From an uncultured bacterium (lineage in GTDB: Bacteria; Cyanobacteriota; Vampirovibrionia; Gastranaerophilales; Gastranaerophilaceae): 39,447 bases of DNA. The translations under genes were made by a program, and so were the position numbers. Shown here piece after piece: positions 22,352 to 30,910 of the stretch; positions within the stretch are counted from its first letter, which is position 1; each line of letters begins with the position of its first letter. Below the pieces are notes generated by a model, which worked only from the letters and a program-made list of their open reading frames with translations, was not told where the DNA came from and did no database searches. The stretch covers positions 1 through 39,447 of the forward strand of contig CATXCB010000017.1 in NCBI GenBank assembly GCA_958366705.1. The letters run 5' to 3'.

Positions 22352-23788
22352 TTAAGATACCTGTTGATAATTCATTTTTGATGGATCTACATATGTAAAT
22401 GTGTTTTTGAAATAAATATCATTAGCATATGGATTTGTGTAAATATTGTTCATTGCATAAAGATTGTTCATCATATATGGATTGAACCCATAGATAGGAT
22501 TGTACATCGGAGTTTGAATATTTGTTTCTTGTTCTTTTCTTCCTTCAGTTTTAGATGTCCCTTGAGGTTCTGTATCTTTTGTTGTTTCATCTTTTTCAGT
22601 TTTATTTTGTGCTAATTGTTCTTGAGGTTTAACTTCTGTTTGTTGAGGTGTTTCTTCGGCTTGTGCAGTTTGAGCATTTTGCTGAGCTCGAACTTCTTCT
22701 TCAAGATTGATTTCGCAGCCAATGAGTTCTTCAAGGGCTTTTTTTGCGGCCAAGTCGTCTTCTGTAAGTTCTCCGTTAGCAGCTCTGGCTACAAGTTGTT
22801 CATAAGAAGCTAGTGCCAGTTCATCTAACGCTTGAGAGTCAGAATTAGCTTGTTGTGCAATTTGATTGGCTGTTTCTTTTTCTGCAAGTTCAACTTCGCT
22901 CGGTCCGACTACTTTATCTGCCGCTTTACTTGCTAAGAAACTGCCTACAAATCCGCCGATAAGTCCAATAGCTCCGCCGACAACTGTTCCGATTGGTCCA
23001 CATAAACTTCCTATTGCTGCTCCTGCTTTAGCTCCAAGTGCTGAACCTGCTGCCCATCCCGCAACTTCGCATCCTGTTTTTACTGCTGTTTTTCCAAGTT
23101 GTTTAAACCCTTTTTCTGTGCTAAGTCCAAATGCAGGAACTACATCTGTTAAAAGACCTAGACCTAAAGAAATTGCAGCAAAGCCTGCATTACCTTTTAT
23201 TCCTTTTAGTAGACCTCTGAATTTTCCTGATTTTGCGGCTAATTCTTTTGTAGCTTTTGAAAGTTTTGTTATACCTGTTGCATTTTTAACTTTTCTTAAT
23301 GTATTTCCATTTGCCATTTGGGATGCAACTTTAGTATTATAATTCTTTAATGTTTCAAGTGCTTGTTTTGCTTCAATTTGCTTTAAGCTTTTTGTAAAAT
23401 CTTTTCCTTTAGCTAACGCTTTTTGAACTTCTGTTTGAAGTGCTGCATTTTTAGGTAATTTTGTTTTTTTATCTGTTTTCCCTGCTTGTTGAGCAATTTT
23501 TTCAAGTTCAGCTTTGCTTGTTACTTCGGTTGCACCTGTCCATTTGTTTTTTGCAGAGTTAACTAGATTTTTTTGATTCTGTGCATCATTTGCTAATTTT
23601 TTGAATCCGCCTTTTAAGTCTTTTCTGTTTTGATATGCCCAAACACTGCCGGAAATCCCGCCCATTAACGCAGTTCCTGCAACAATGCCTGAAGATTCTT
23701 CCTGTTTATTGATGCTTGCACCAATTATATATTTTGATAAATCTTGAACATTTCTATTTTGATTTACAGACAAATTACTAAAACTCAT
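22352..23788 (-). CDS. glycine-zipper protein with disordered tail
   Basis: The 478-residue protein lacks a classical signal peptide. It has a short glycine-rich segment near 35-50 (GIVAGTALMGGISGSVWAY), a basic helical region (about 55-190), then a long membrane-active region (about 200-300) with GLGLLTDVVPAFGL and glycine-zipper repeats GWAAGSALGAKAGAAIGSLC and GTVVGGAIGLIGGFVGSFLA, followed by an acidic and Gln/Glu/Lys-rich disordered region (about 305-420). The tail is rich in N, P, Y and M (NPYANDIYF near the end). The next gene at 23934 is a shorter paralogue with the same zipper and a similar tail (NPYSDDIMM). Glycine zippers occur in pore-forming and membrane-inserting proteins; a secreted effector or membrane protein is inference. 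Confidence 0.6.
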   Translation of the reverse strand: MSFSNLSVNQNRNVQDLSKYIIGASINKQEESSGIVAGTALMGGISGSVWAYQNRKDLKGGFKKLANDAQNQKNLVNSAKNKWTGATEVTSKAELEKIAQQAGKTDKKTKLPKNAALQTEVQKALAKGKDFTKSLKQIEAKQALETLKNYNTKVASQMANGNTLRKVKNATGITKLSKATKELAAKSGKFRGLLKGIKGNAGFAAISLGLGLLTDVVPAFGLSTEKGFKQLGKTAVKTGCEVAGWAAGSALGAKAGAAIGSLCGPIGTVVGGAIGLIGGFVGSFLASKAADKVVGPSEVELAEKETANQIAQQANSDSQALDELALASYEQLVARAANGELTEDDLAAKKALEELIGCEINLEEEVRAQQNAQTAQAEETPQQTEVKPQEQLAQNKTEKDETTKDTEPQGTSKTEGRKEQETNIQTPMYNPIYGFNPYMMNNLYAMNNIYTNPYANDIYFKNTFTYVDPSKMNYQQVS

Positions 23789-23885
23789 TTTTCTTCCCCA
23801 TTTTATCCCCTGTATATTATTTAAGTTTTTTTCTAGTTATAAATTGCTTAAATTTTTGCTGTAAGGTTAATATTTCTTAATAAAA

Positions 23886-23915
23886 ATCAGGAGCTTGAAT
23901 TTTTAAACTCCTGAT
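23886..23915. terminator. terminator of the 23934 gene
   Basis: ATCAGGAG (23886-23893) and CTCCTGAT (23908-23915), with TTTTTATT following on the minus strand. Confidence 0.8.
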
Positions 23916-23933
23916 TTTGAATTTATATTTATA

Positions 23934-24719
23934 TTAGGCTAATGTATTAAAGTTTAGTTGCTGCATCATTATATCATCGGAATATGGATTTGCTGAATAA
24001 TCGTTATAACCGTACATAGGGTTTGTCATTCCTTGAGCTCCATATGGATTTGTTCCTTGAAATGCTGTTTGTTGAGCAGCTTGTTGCTGCATAGCTTCTT
24101 GAGCTTGCATTTCAGCATCCATTTTCTTTTCAGAATAAGATTTTCCTACAATTTTACTTGTTAACCATTCACCTGCTACCCAACCAACAAGGCTACCGAT
24201 ACCAGGACAAATTGCAGACCCTACTGCTGCCCCCAGGGCGCCTCCTGCAAGTCTTGAACCTGCTTTTAATGTTTCTTTAACGCCTTGTCCAATACCTTGT
24301 TCTTTTGTTGCCGTCCAGATGTTTGGAAGTTCGAATAGCACTGTTAATGCCGCACCTATGAAAGGCATTTTTTTGCCTATTCCGCTAAAGAACCCTTTAG
24401 TTCCGCCCCAGATTCCGGACTTACCTGCTGCTTTTGCTGTATTGTATCCTGCTTTTGCACTTGCTCCAATATCATTTGGAGTTGATTTTATATTGTGTAA
24501 TAATCTTTTGAAAAATCCGCCTTGAGTTGCTTGTTTTGTTACAACATCCTGTTCTAAAGCTCTGAATCCGGCTTTAGCTTTTGTTAGTACGGAACCTTTT
24601 GTATTTCTGGCTGCAGCACCGATAATATCGCTTCCTGTTCCCAACATCATTTCAGGAGCAACATTAATAAATCTTTTTCCATAATTTACTAATTTTGGAG
24701 CTAATGAAACTATACCCAT
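23934..24719 (-). CDS. glycine-zipper protein, paralogue of the 22352 product
   Basis: The 261-residue protein has a basic helical N-terminal half without signal peptide, a region GGTKGFFSGIGKKMPFIGAA then LTVLFELPNIW (about 120-148), and a glycine-zipper stretch GSRLAGGALGAAVGSAICPG with GSLVGWVAGEWL (about 165-195). A Gln/Met/Ala-rich segment follows and the tail GYNDYSANPYSDDIMMQQLN resembles the end of the 22352 protein. Both genes have their own terminators and run in the same direction, with 145 bp between. The shared zipper and tail suggest duplication of a membrane-targeted protein; the tail may be a sorting or secretion signal, which I cannot prove. Confidence 0.6.
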   Translation of the reverse strand: MGIVSLAPKLVNYGKRFINVAPEMMLGTGSDIIGAAARNTKGSVLTKAKAGFRALEQDVVTKQATQGGFFKRLLHNIKSTPNDIGASAKAGYNTAKAAGKSGIWGGTKGFFSGIGKKMPFIGAALTVLFELPNIWTATKEQGIGQGVKETLKAGSRLAGGALGAAVGSAICPGIGSLVGWVAGEWLTSKIVGKSYSEKKMDAEMQAQEAMQQQAAQQTAFQGTNPYGAQGMTNPMYGYNDYSANPYSDDIMMQQLNFNTLA

Positions 24720-24843
24720 AACTTACCACCTTTTTAATACACAATTAATTTCTAACCTACATATTTATAAACAAAAATATTCTTTAGAAATTGATTAATT
24801 TTTTAATTAGCTTAAAGAAACTTAATATTACTCTATTTTGAGC

Positions 24844-24873
24844 AAAAAAATACCACTTTGTATAATCAAGTGG
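24844..24873 (-). terminator. terminator of the 24926 gene
   Basis: On the minus strand CCACTT and AAGTGG (24873-24853) flank a 9-base loop and are followed by TATTTTTTTG. The rest of the 24720-24925 spacer shows nothing else. Confidence 0.65.
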
Positions 24874-24925
24874 CAGGGAAAAGTTACGAAAATTAAATGT
24901 GTAGGGGAAATATAAATAAATAATT

Positions 24926-26401
24926 TTATGCGTTAAATGTATTAAATGTTTTTTCAACGTTTTTGCTGATGACTTTTTTAACTGAATCATATTCTGTTTG
25001 TAATGCAGAATGTTCAGCTTCAAGTTTGTTTAATTGCATATCAAATTGTTTTTCCTGATGTTCAATTTTATCAAGACTTGTTTGATATTCTTGTTCAGCC
25101 ACAGCAATTGCTGATTTGTCTTCTTTTTCTGTAATTGATTCGTCATCATCAAGTGTTGTGCCCACAAAACTTTTTTCAGTTGTTGAATAGTAAGATAAGA
25201 ATAATTCGCCGGATTTTAATCTGTTTAATAGCCAGTTTGAATCTTTGAAATTCTTTTCATCGTCAGTAGTTGTATAACCACAGGTTCTCATTTCATTAAA
25301 AATGTTTTTATAATAGTTTATTTGAACTGCGTCATATTTTAATTGTCCATTTGTTGTGGTTCCTGAATTCTGGTTATTATAATATGCTTCAGTTAGCGCT
25401 ACAGCGTAGTCATATAACTCTCTTTGTGCTGTAGTTGTGCCTTCGTAATTGAGAGCTTTAGGTTCATCTGTTACAGTGTATATAATACCGCTTTCTGATT
25501 CATATTGATTAGTATTTTTATCTACTAATGTTAAATAGTTTTTTTGATCTTCGCTAACGATTGCTTGTCCGTTAGGACCTTCACTTGCATATAGAACTTC
25601 TGTTTCTACTTTTTCACCATCGGCATTTGTGTAGGTGAATTTTTTGTCAGCAGTATTATAAGTTACATCAAAAAGTTGAGTGTAATCATCTGTTCCTTGT
25701 TGTTCTTTTGTTTGGTAGAATACTCCTATTTTTTTATCACCGTTTTCGTCAGTATATTCTCGGGCTTCTACTGTGTTTCTGTTTGTGTAGTAACCTTTGC
25801 TGTCTTTGTATAGATTTAATGTTTCTTGTCCATCAGCAGTTGCGGCATATGCTGTATTGTAAGTCGGATAGCCATCAAAAGATTCATCACTGAATGATTT
25901 GTAACCAAAGCCTAAAATATGTTGACTATCAGCATCATCAATACTTTTTCCTACAGATTCTAAATATCTGTCCCAAGCATTATGGATAGCTTCTTCTGAT
26001 TCTTCGTGTTTTGAAACATCAATATTAGCCTGTGTTAATTTTAAGTCTCTTAAAAATTTATTAAAATCACCGTTATTTTCTTCAAATGCTTTTGCAACTT
26101 CGTTTGTAACCAGAACTTTTCCATTTTTATCTTTTACAAGATATTGCTTTCCTGAAGCAACGGTGTTGCAGCCTGTGATTTGATTATATGTAATATCAGC
26201 ATAAGTTGCTTCTGTGCCGTTGTAACCGGTTAGAACCTGATACTTAGTTTGGTTTAAGGCATCTAAATATGCACTATTAATTTGATCTGTGCGGTCGGCA
26301 AGACGCTGTTTAGAATATGCAATTGACTGTTGTGCAAATTCATTATTTGACAGTCTGGCTGTCATAGATAATAATTTACATTGTGATGATGCCAAGCCCA
26401 T
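24926..26401 (-). CDS. large lineage-type hypothetical protein with C-terminal coiled coil
   Basis: I start it at ATG 26401 (MGLASSQCKLLSMTARLSNN) because AAAGGAAAG lies upstream; a TTG at 26422 would swallow that site. The 491-residue protein has no signal peptide. The N-terminal helix (SQCKLLSMTARLSNNEFAQQ, then SKQRLADRTDQIN) and the C-terminal helix (AVAEQEYQTSLDKIEHQEKQ to SVKKVISKNVEKTFNTF) are amphipathic and could pair with each other, as in flagellar or type III secretion rod and filament proteins. The middle (about 180-350) is acidic, repeat-rich and beta-like (GDKKIGVFYQTKEQQ, YTNADGEKVETEVLY). I recognise the start and end as typical of this lineage but know no function. Flanked by glycine-zipper and AMMECR1-like genes. 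Confidence 0.6.
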   Translation of the reverse strand: MGLASSQCKLLSMTARLSNNEFAQQSIAYSKQRLADRTDQINSAYLDALNQTKYQVLTGYNGTEATYADITYNQITGCNTVASGKQYLVKDKNGKVLVTNEVAKAFEENNGDFNKFLRDLKLTQANIDVSKHEESEEAIHNAWDRYLESVGKSIDDADSQHILGFGYKSFSDESFDGYPTYNTAYAATADGQETLNLYKDSKGYYTNRNTVEAREYTDENGDKKIGVFYQTKEQQGTDDYTQLFDVTYNTADKKFTYTNADGEKVETEVLYASEGPNGQAIVSEDQKNYLTLVDKNTNQYESESGIIYTVTDEPKALNYEGTTTAQRELYDYAVALTEAYYNNQNSGTTTNGQLKYDAVQINYYKNIFNEMRTCGYTTTDDEKNFKDSNWLLNRLKSGELFLSYYSTTEKSFVGTTLDDDESITEKEDKSAIAVAEQEYQTSLDKIEHQEKQFDMQLNKLEAEHSALQTEYDSVKKVISKNVEKTFNTFNA

Positions 26402-26507
26402 TTCAGTGTTCTTTCCTTTCAATAATTTCCGTAGCTTTAATTATATTTACGGCGGATTTGTTATTGAACTTTAGAAATTAAACTAAAATGTTAAATATTT
26501 GTAACAT

Positions 26508-28379
26508 TTATAAGGCTTTAATATTATTTTCTGCAAAATATAGTCTCAAGAAAAAGCAGGCTACGTGCTGGATTGAATCTACTCTTACCCATTGTCTTGT
26601 TGCTTTAAACCTTATGGAATATTTTGATTTTTCCGGATTTAAGTGAGCATAGTTATTTTTTTCAGAGTTAAATAAAAACATTTGTGACAATGCTGCTTTT
26701 CTGCAGGCCTGAAGATATTTTTCTGCAAGTTCATTGTTTTGTAATTTTTCAGCAAGGTAGTATGCTGCAATTAAACCTTCTGAGCGCGCTCCATCCTGAT
26801 AGAAATGGTCACCGTAATTATAATAAAATGCTCCTTCATAATCAATATAAGGCGAATCATCTCTTTTATAAGATTTTTCAATCATTGTATCTGCGTCTTT
26901 GAAAACAAAATTTATATAATTATCTTTGATAAAATCAGGATTATTCGTCCATTCTTCTATTGCTTGCATAAGCCAGCTGTCTGACGGTAAAGGTGTAAAT
27001 AAATCCGCATAAATTTTAGGTCTTTCATCTACAATCCAGTCAAGAGCAAGTTTACTTTTTTCTATAACTATATTTGTCAGTCCTTCATCTTCTTTAAAAT
27101 AATTTGCGAATAAGGCAAGTCCAAGCAGGGCTTCTCCCGGATAATAGAATGAAAATGTTGCTCTTCTTTCTTCGTCAGACATATTTATAAGTTCATTTCC
27201 GTTCTGTACATTTGGATTTATAAAGTAACCGAGCATTTCTCCGGTTTTGTGGATTCTTGAAAGTATATGTCTAACGTATTTTTTTATTAATTCATCATAG
27301 GATTTGTCATTTGTTTCGCATCGATATTTCATCATTGCGATAAGAATCATTCCTGTACCGCCGAGCTTTGCTTTTTTATTATAAAAAACATAAGCTCCTG
27401 TTCCGTTGTCGGTATTATGCTCTTTTGTTATTGTTGTTATAAAATCCAGTCCTCTTTTTGCCGCATTAAGATATTTAAAGTCTTTTGTAAGCTGGAATGC
27501 TCTGATAAGGGTTATTATACCGCCGCAGTGTCTCAAGTCATTATAGTACAAGTTATCTTCCGGAGCATTCGGGTGTTCATGGTCTTTGTAGTTATCATCT
27601 TTGCAATCGTAGTAATATAAATATCTGCCGTCTTCTTTGATGTTTTTTATTATCCAATTTGCTCCGTTAATTGCCTGTTCTTTTATTTCGTCGGGGGTAT
27701 ATTCGTATAAAATATTGCCTCTATACAGCGGGAGTATTTCATCTTTATAAGTTATAAAGGTTTTACTTTTTATAATAAAACATTTATGAGGTGTGTTTTT
27801 TAAAATAGAAATTCTTTCTGAAATTTTATTTGTCAGGTTTTTTATATGTGTTTTTCTTAGGATTGTGTTCAATACGGATTTCAAATCCATCTGGCTTTGC
27901 ACCCAGGCATCTGTCGGCATATAAATATATGGAGTTTTATCTATTATAAATTTTAGCCCTGTAATACCGGGTTCAAAACGAGTTTCGCTAAATTCAAAAT
28001 GAGTCAACTGACTTAGTTGTACCGGAGTTTGATCTGTTATATATTCAAGCATTATTCTGCATTTATCTGAATTTTGAATATCGAATTCGTGGTATAGTTT
28101 ATGTTTTTTTAATTGCTCAATGTCTCTGTTCAGGGTTTCTTCAAGTGTTTTTCTGCAAGAACCCCAGCGAACAGGTTTTATACCCTCTTGAAATAATGTG
28201 ATATATGCAAATGTTATATTAGGATTGAATTTTATTATTTTATCAAGATTTAAGTCTTGTATTATTATTGGCGCAGAAGAAATAAGAGCATTTCTGATTC
28301 GTTGCAGAAGTTCTTTTATTTCTGAAAAATCTTGTTTTAAATATTCTCTTTCGTTGTTATTTTGTATTTCAAAATTCAT
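26508..28379 (-). CDS. AMMECR1-like / six-hairpin glycosidase-like fusion
   Basis: The 623-residue cytoplasmic-looking protein (no signal peptide) joins two parts. Residues about 1-185 resemble the AMMECR1 fold: FAYITLFQEGIKPVRWGSCR, FSETRFEPGITGLKFII and the closing MPTDAWVQSQMDLKSVLNTI. From about 235 to the end it has repeating helix pairs with aromatic, Gly and Asp motifs (GANWIIKNIKEDGRYLYYYD, YYNDLRHCGGIITLIRAF, GTGAYVFYNKKAKLGGTGM, YYPGEALLGLALF, DGARSEGLIAAYYLAEKL), typical of the (alpha/alpha)6 toroid of six-hairpin glycosidases and related lyases. The substrate is unknown. ATG 28379 lacks a strong ribosome-binding site. Neighbours give no pathway. Confidence 0.6.
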   Translation of the reverse strand: MNFEIQNNNEREYLKQDFSEIKELLQRIRNALISSAPIIIQDLNLDKIIKFNPNITFAYITLFQEGIKPVRWGSCRKTLEETLNRDIEQLKKHKLYHEFDIQNSDKCRIMLEYITDQTPVQLSQLTHFEFSETRFEPGITGLKFIIDKTPYIYMPTDAWVQSQMDLKSVLNTILRKTHIKNLTNKISERISILKNTPHKCFIIKSKTFITYKDEILPLYRGNILYEYTPDEIKEQAINGANWIIKNIKEDGRYLYYYDCKDDNYKDHEHPNAPEDNLYYNDLRHCGGIITLIRAFQLTKDFKYLNAAKRGLDFITTITKEHNTDNGTGAYVFYNKKAKLGGTGMILIAMMKYRCETNDKSYDELIKKYVRHILSRIHKTGEMLGYFINPNVQNGNELINMSDEERRATFSFYYPGEALLGLALFANYFKEDEGLTNIVIEKSKLALDWIVDERPKIYADLFTPLPSDSWLMQAIEEWTNNPDFIKDNYINFVFKDADTMIEKSYKRDDSPYIDYEGAFYYNYGDHFYQDGARSEGLIAAYYLAEKLQNNELAEKYLQACRKAALSQMFLFNSEKNNYAHLNPEKSKYSIRFKATRQWVRVDSIQHVACFFLRLYFAENNIKAL

Positions 28380-28547
28380 AAAAATATATATTCCTTGTTC
28401 TAATAATAATATATTTTAGCATTTTAGTGTTTAAATTCCCCATCTTTTTGATTGATTTCTTAGTTGTGAGTAAATAAAATATTAAAAAACGTAACAATTT
28501 TGCTAGCTTGAAAACAATGTGTTAATTTATTAATGAAAGGATATTAT

Positions 28548-29420
28548 ATGAAAAATATAGTTATATATACAGATAAAAATTCATCGACACTGGCAGAGGT
28601 TCTTTCTACAATTGAAGATTCTAATGTTAGATTGGAAAATGCTGCAAACTTAAAGGATTATGAGGCATTAAATCCTGGAGTAGTTATTGTTGAAAGTGTT
28701 CCTGATATTAAAGACGTTTTGATGGTATTGAAATTTAAATCACCTGTAATATTTATTGGAGAAACTTTCAAAGGCTCAACTGTTAGGGCTGTTGCTTTTG
28801 ATTATATTAAAACTCCTGTAGATAATCAGGAATTGATTATTCGTGTGAAAAATATGTTAAAAATCAGAGAATTGAGAGATAAATTGAGAACTCTTTCTAC
28901 AACTGATGAATTAACAGGTTTACATAACAGGAAATATTTGCTTGAACGTATGGAGCAGGAAATTTCTCGTTCAAAACGTTATGGCAATGCTCTTTCTGTA
29001 TTGTTATTTGATTTAGACTTTTTCAAGGTTGTAAATGATATTTACGGTTACGAATGGGGCGATGTTTTACTTAAATCTATTGCAGATAAATTAAAAGGCT
29101 TAATTAGAAAAGAAGATATTTTAACACGCTACGGCGATGAAGAATTTATTGTGGTTCTTCCGAACACTTCTGAAGATAATGCATTTTTGTTTGCAGAAAG
29201 ATTCAGAAAAGATATTGAGAAAATGGAATTTATTCCAGCAGGTGAAGAAGAACGTCATCCTATTACTATATCCGGTGGAATTTCAACATTCCCTTGTTTA
29301 CCTGATACAGAGGAAGATGCAAACACTATTATTCGTTATGCAGAACACGCGTTATACAATGCTAAAAAACGCGGAAAAAATAAAATTGTACAATTCTCTC
29401 ATTTGAATTTGGGAGAATAA
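28548..29420 (+). CDS. pseudo-receiver GGDEF protein, degenerate active-site motif
   Basis: From ATG 28548 (AAAGGA upstream) the 290-residue protein has a receiver-like domain (about 1-108) ending DYIKTPVDNQELIIRVKNML. At the place of the phosphoacceptor the strand reads VVIVES, so Glu replaces Asp and it is probably not phosphorylated. A GGDEF domain follows (about 120-285): TTDELTGLHNRKYL, FDLDFFKVVNDIYG, and TRYGDEEFIVVL in place of RYGGDEF, so the second glycine of the signature is Asp. RKED five residues before it fits the inhibitory I-site RxxD. It may be a weak or inactive diguanylate cyclase or a c-di-GMP sensor. It stands alone with its own terminator. Confidence 0.8.
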   Translation: MKNIVIYTDKNSSTLAEVLSTIEDSNVRLENAANLKDYEALNPGVVIVESVPDIKDVLMVLKFKSPVIFIGETFKGSTVRAVAFDYIKTPVDNQELIIRVKNMLKIRELRDKLRTLSTTDELTGLHNRKYLLERMEQEISRSKRYGNALSVLLFDLDFFKVVNDIYGYEWGDVLLKSIADKLKGLIRKEDILTRYGDEEFIVVLPNTSEDNAFLFAERFRKDIEKMEFIPAGEEERHPITISGGISTFPCLPDTEEDANTIIRYAEHALYNAKKRGKNKIVQFSHLNLGE

Positions 29421-29490
29421 TAGATATTCTGAATTTCAGGATATGTAAAAGATCCTTTCTGAACACTTACATAGTGTAAATCTGGTTAAT

Positions 29491-29517
29491 AGGCGGTAAC
29501 ATCACTACCGCCTTTTG
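29491..29517 (+). terminator. terminator of the GGDEF gene
   Basis: AGGCGGTA (29491-29498) pairs with TACCGCCT (29506-29513), followed by TTTGTTTT. Confidence 0.85.
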
Positions 29518-29522
29518 TTTTG

Positions 29523-30057
29523 CATAATGTTTATTATGGGTAATACTTTTTATGTCCTAATTATAAATCCCTTTGAGTCCTCAACGAGAGCGAGCAATCA
29601 ATGTTAATGAAACAACAACAAAGGCAAGCTTTGTTTGAGCGAAGCGAGTTTGCTTGCCTCAGGTTGAATTTTACAATTGATTAGTGAGCGAAGTTCAGGA
29701 CTCTGGTTTTGAGGCACTTTTGCCATCAAAAATGCAAGTGAGCAGAGGGCGTACGGTCAAGGCGTTGAGCCTTGCCGGTAGTCCCGTTTAACGCGAACGA
29801 AGCAAGTCAGTCCCGTCTGGAAGACCCGTCGGAGACGAACAGATAATTTTTTAGTTTTAAATATTTATATATTGGGTATTGTGCATACCCAAACCCGCAC
29901 TTACGATTCTTTTTCTTTGTTGCGAAGCAAAGAAAAAGAATGTAAGCCAAGAAAAAGAAACTCGCGACCTAATAATACGAGTCATCAGAAACTACGTTTC
30001 CGAACCTTCCTTAAAAGAATGCAGAAGTTATAAAATATACCCATAATAAACATTATG
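29523..30057. mobile_element. 535-bp palindrome-rich element with 20-bp terminal inverted repeats
   Basis: CATAATGTTTATTATGGGTA (29523-29542) is repeated exactly in inverse orientation at 30038-30057. The inside has no gene, is visibly richer in G and C than its surroundings, and is full of further inverted repeats: GAGTCCT/AGGACTC, AATCAAT/ATTGATT, GGCAAGC/GCTTGCC, CAAGGC/GCCTTG, TTGGGTA/TACCCAA and a 13-bp TTCTTTTTCTTTG/CAAAGAAAAAGAA. This is the build of a non-autonomous element (MITE) or of a large structured RNA. It fills the space between two convergent genes (GGDEF and DUF2400), where insertion is harmless. No clear target duplication is seen at the ends. Confidence 0.65.
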
Positions 30058-30080
30058 TAATGGAATTTTAATAATAAGGG

Positions 30081-30830
30081 TTACTCCTTGTTATTAACCC
30101 CGTAGCCAAACATTGCAAAATCATATTTTGTCGGATCTTCCGGACAAAATTTCTTTAAATTGTCGGTTAATTCTATTACCGCTTTAAAATCATTTGCGTT
30201 TCGCGTTAACAAGCCCATCTCTCTTGAGATTCTTGCTACATGAACATCTAATGGAATGAGTAAATCTGATGCCGGCATAAAATCCCAGATTCCAAAATCA
30301 ACAGGACCTTTTCTTACCATCCAGCGAAGAAACATACACATACGCTTCATAGCTCCGCCTTTTTGAGGGTTAGGTATCATAAAGTAAAAACCTTGACCTG
30401 ATGTTTTGCTTGCTCTGGAATAAAAATAATCTGTTACCGGAATAAACATGTTATCTTTGATTTTGTTGTTATAACCGTATTTGAACAGTTCTTCCAGTCC
30501 GCCGTCTTTAGTGTAAAGTTCTTTTAGTATAGAAAATATTTGTGAAAAATCTTCACTCTTGCCGAACCTGTAGTTGAAGTCGCCAATTATTTCTGGTTCA
30601 AAGTTTTGGATGAAATTCAACGGTTCGTTTTGTGCAATGCGGAATAATTCATCAAGCTTTTTGGTGAAAATATCTCTTCTTCCGTATGCAACCAGTGATG
30701 CGATAAAACCTGCAATTTCAATGTCTTTTTTTTCTGTAAACCTGTTCGGGAAACGTACAGGATCATCTTTGATAAAATCTGTGGTTTCGTATATTTCAAC
30801 AAGGTTATCAAGTTCGAGTTTTGTAATCAT
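30081..30830 (-). CDS. DUF2400 (TIGR02757) family protein
   Basis: The 249-residue protein begins MITKLELDNLVEIYETTDFI; the frame continues upstream, but those codons would be a hydrophobic run inside the divergent promoter region. It shows the DUF2400 motifs: KDDPVRFPNRFTEKKDIEIA, ASLVAYGRRD, FFM-type F-YFMIPNPQKGGAMKRMCM and RWMVRKGPVDFGIW, then LLIPLDVHVARISREMGLL, which looks like the helix-hairpin-helix DNA glycosylase fold (HhH-GPD) ending in a PxDxH-like motif. The family is widespread, and a DNA-repair-like role is only an inference from the fold. The gene is divergent from rsgA, with starts about 80 bp apart. Confidence 0.85.
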   Translation of the reverse strand: MITKLELDNLVEIYETTDFIKDDPVRFPNRFTEKKDIEIAGFIASLVAYGRRDIFTKKLDELFRIAQNEPLNFIQNFEPEIIGDFNYRFGKSEDFSQIFSILKELYTKDGGLEELFKYGYNNKIKDNMFIPVTDYFYSRASKTSGQGFYFMIPNPQKGGAMKRMCMFLRWMVRKGPVDFGIWDFMPASDLLIPLDVHVARISREMGLLTRNANDFKAVIELTDNLKKFCPEDPTKYDFAMFGYGVNNKE

Positions 30831-30872
30831 ATATAAATTATTGCACAATATGAGTAAAAGTAAATACAATAT

Positions 30873-30901
30873 TTGCAATGATTTACTCTTTCTAGTAAAC
30901 T
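30873..30901 (+). promoter_or_regulatory. promoter of the rsgA operon
   Basis: TTGCAA (30873-30878), 17 bp, TAAACT (30896-30901). The start would be near 30908, only about three bases before the rsgA ATG, and there is no ribosome-binding site. Confidence 0.5.
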
Positions 30902-30910
30902 GTTTTTGTT

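Noticed and set aside
22866..23342. 158-codon plus-strand frame rich in A and P
   Set aside because: It mirrors the Gly/Ala/Lys-rich zipper gene on the other strand; codon complement explains the composition.
28380..28547. c-di-GMP riboswitch before the GGDEF gene
   Set aside because: No GEMM-like tetraloop or receptor pattern is recognisable; only an AT-rich promoter region is seen.
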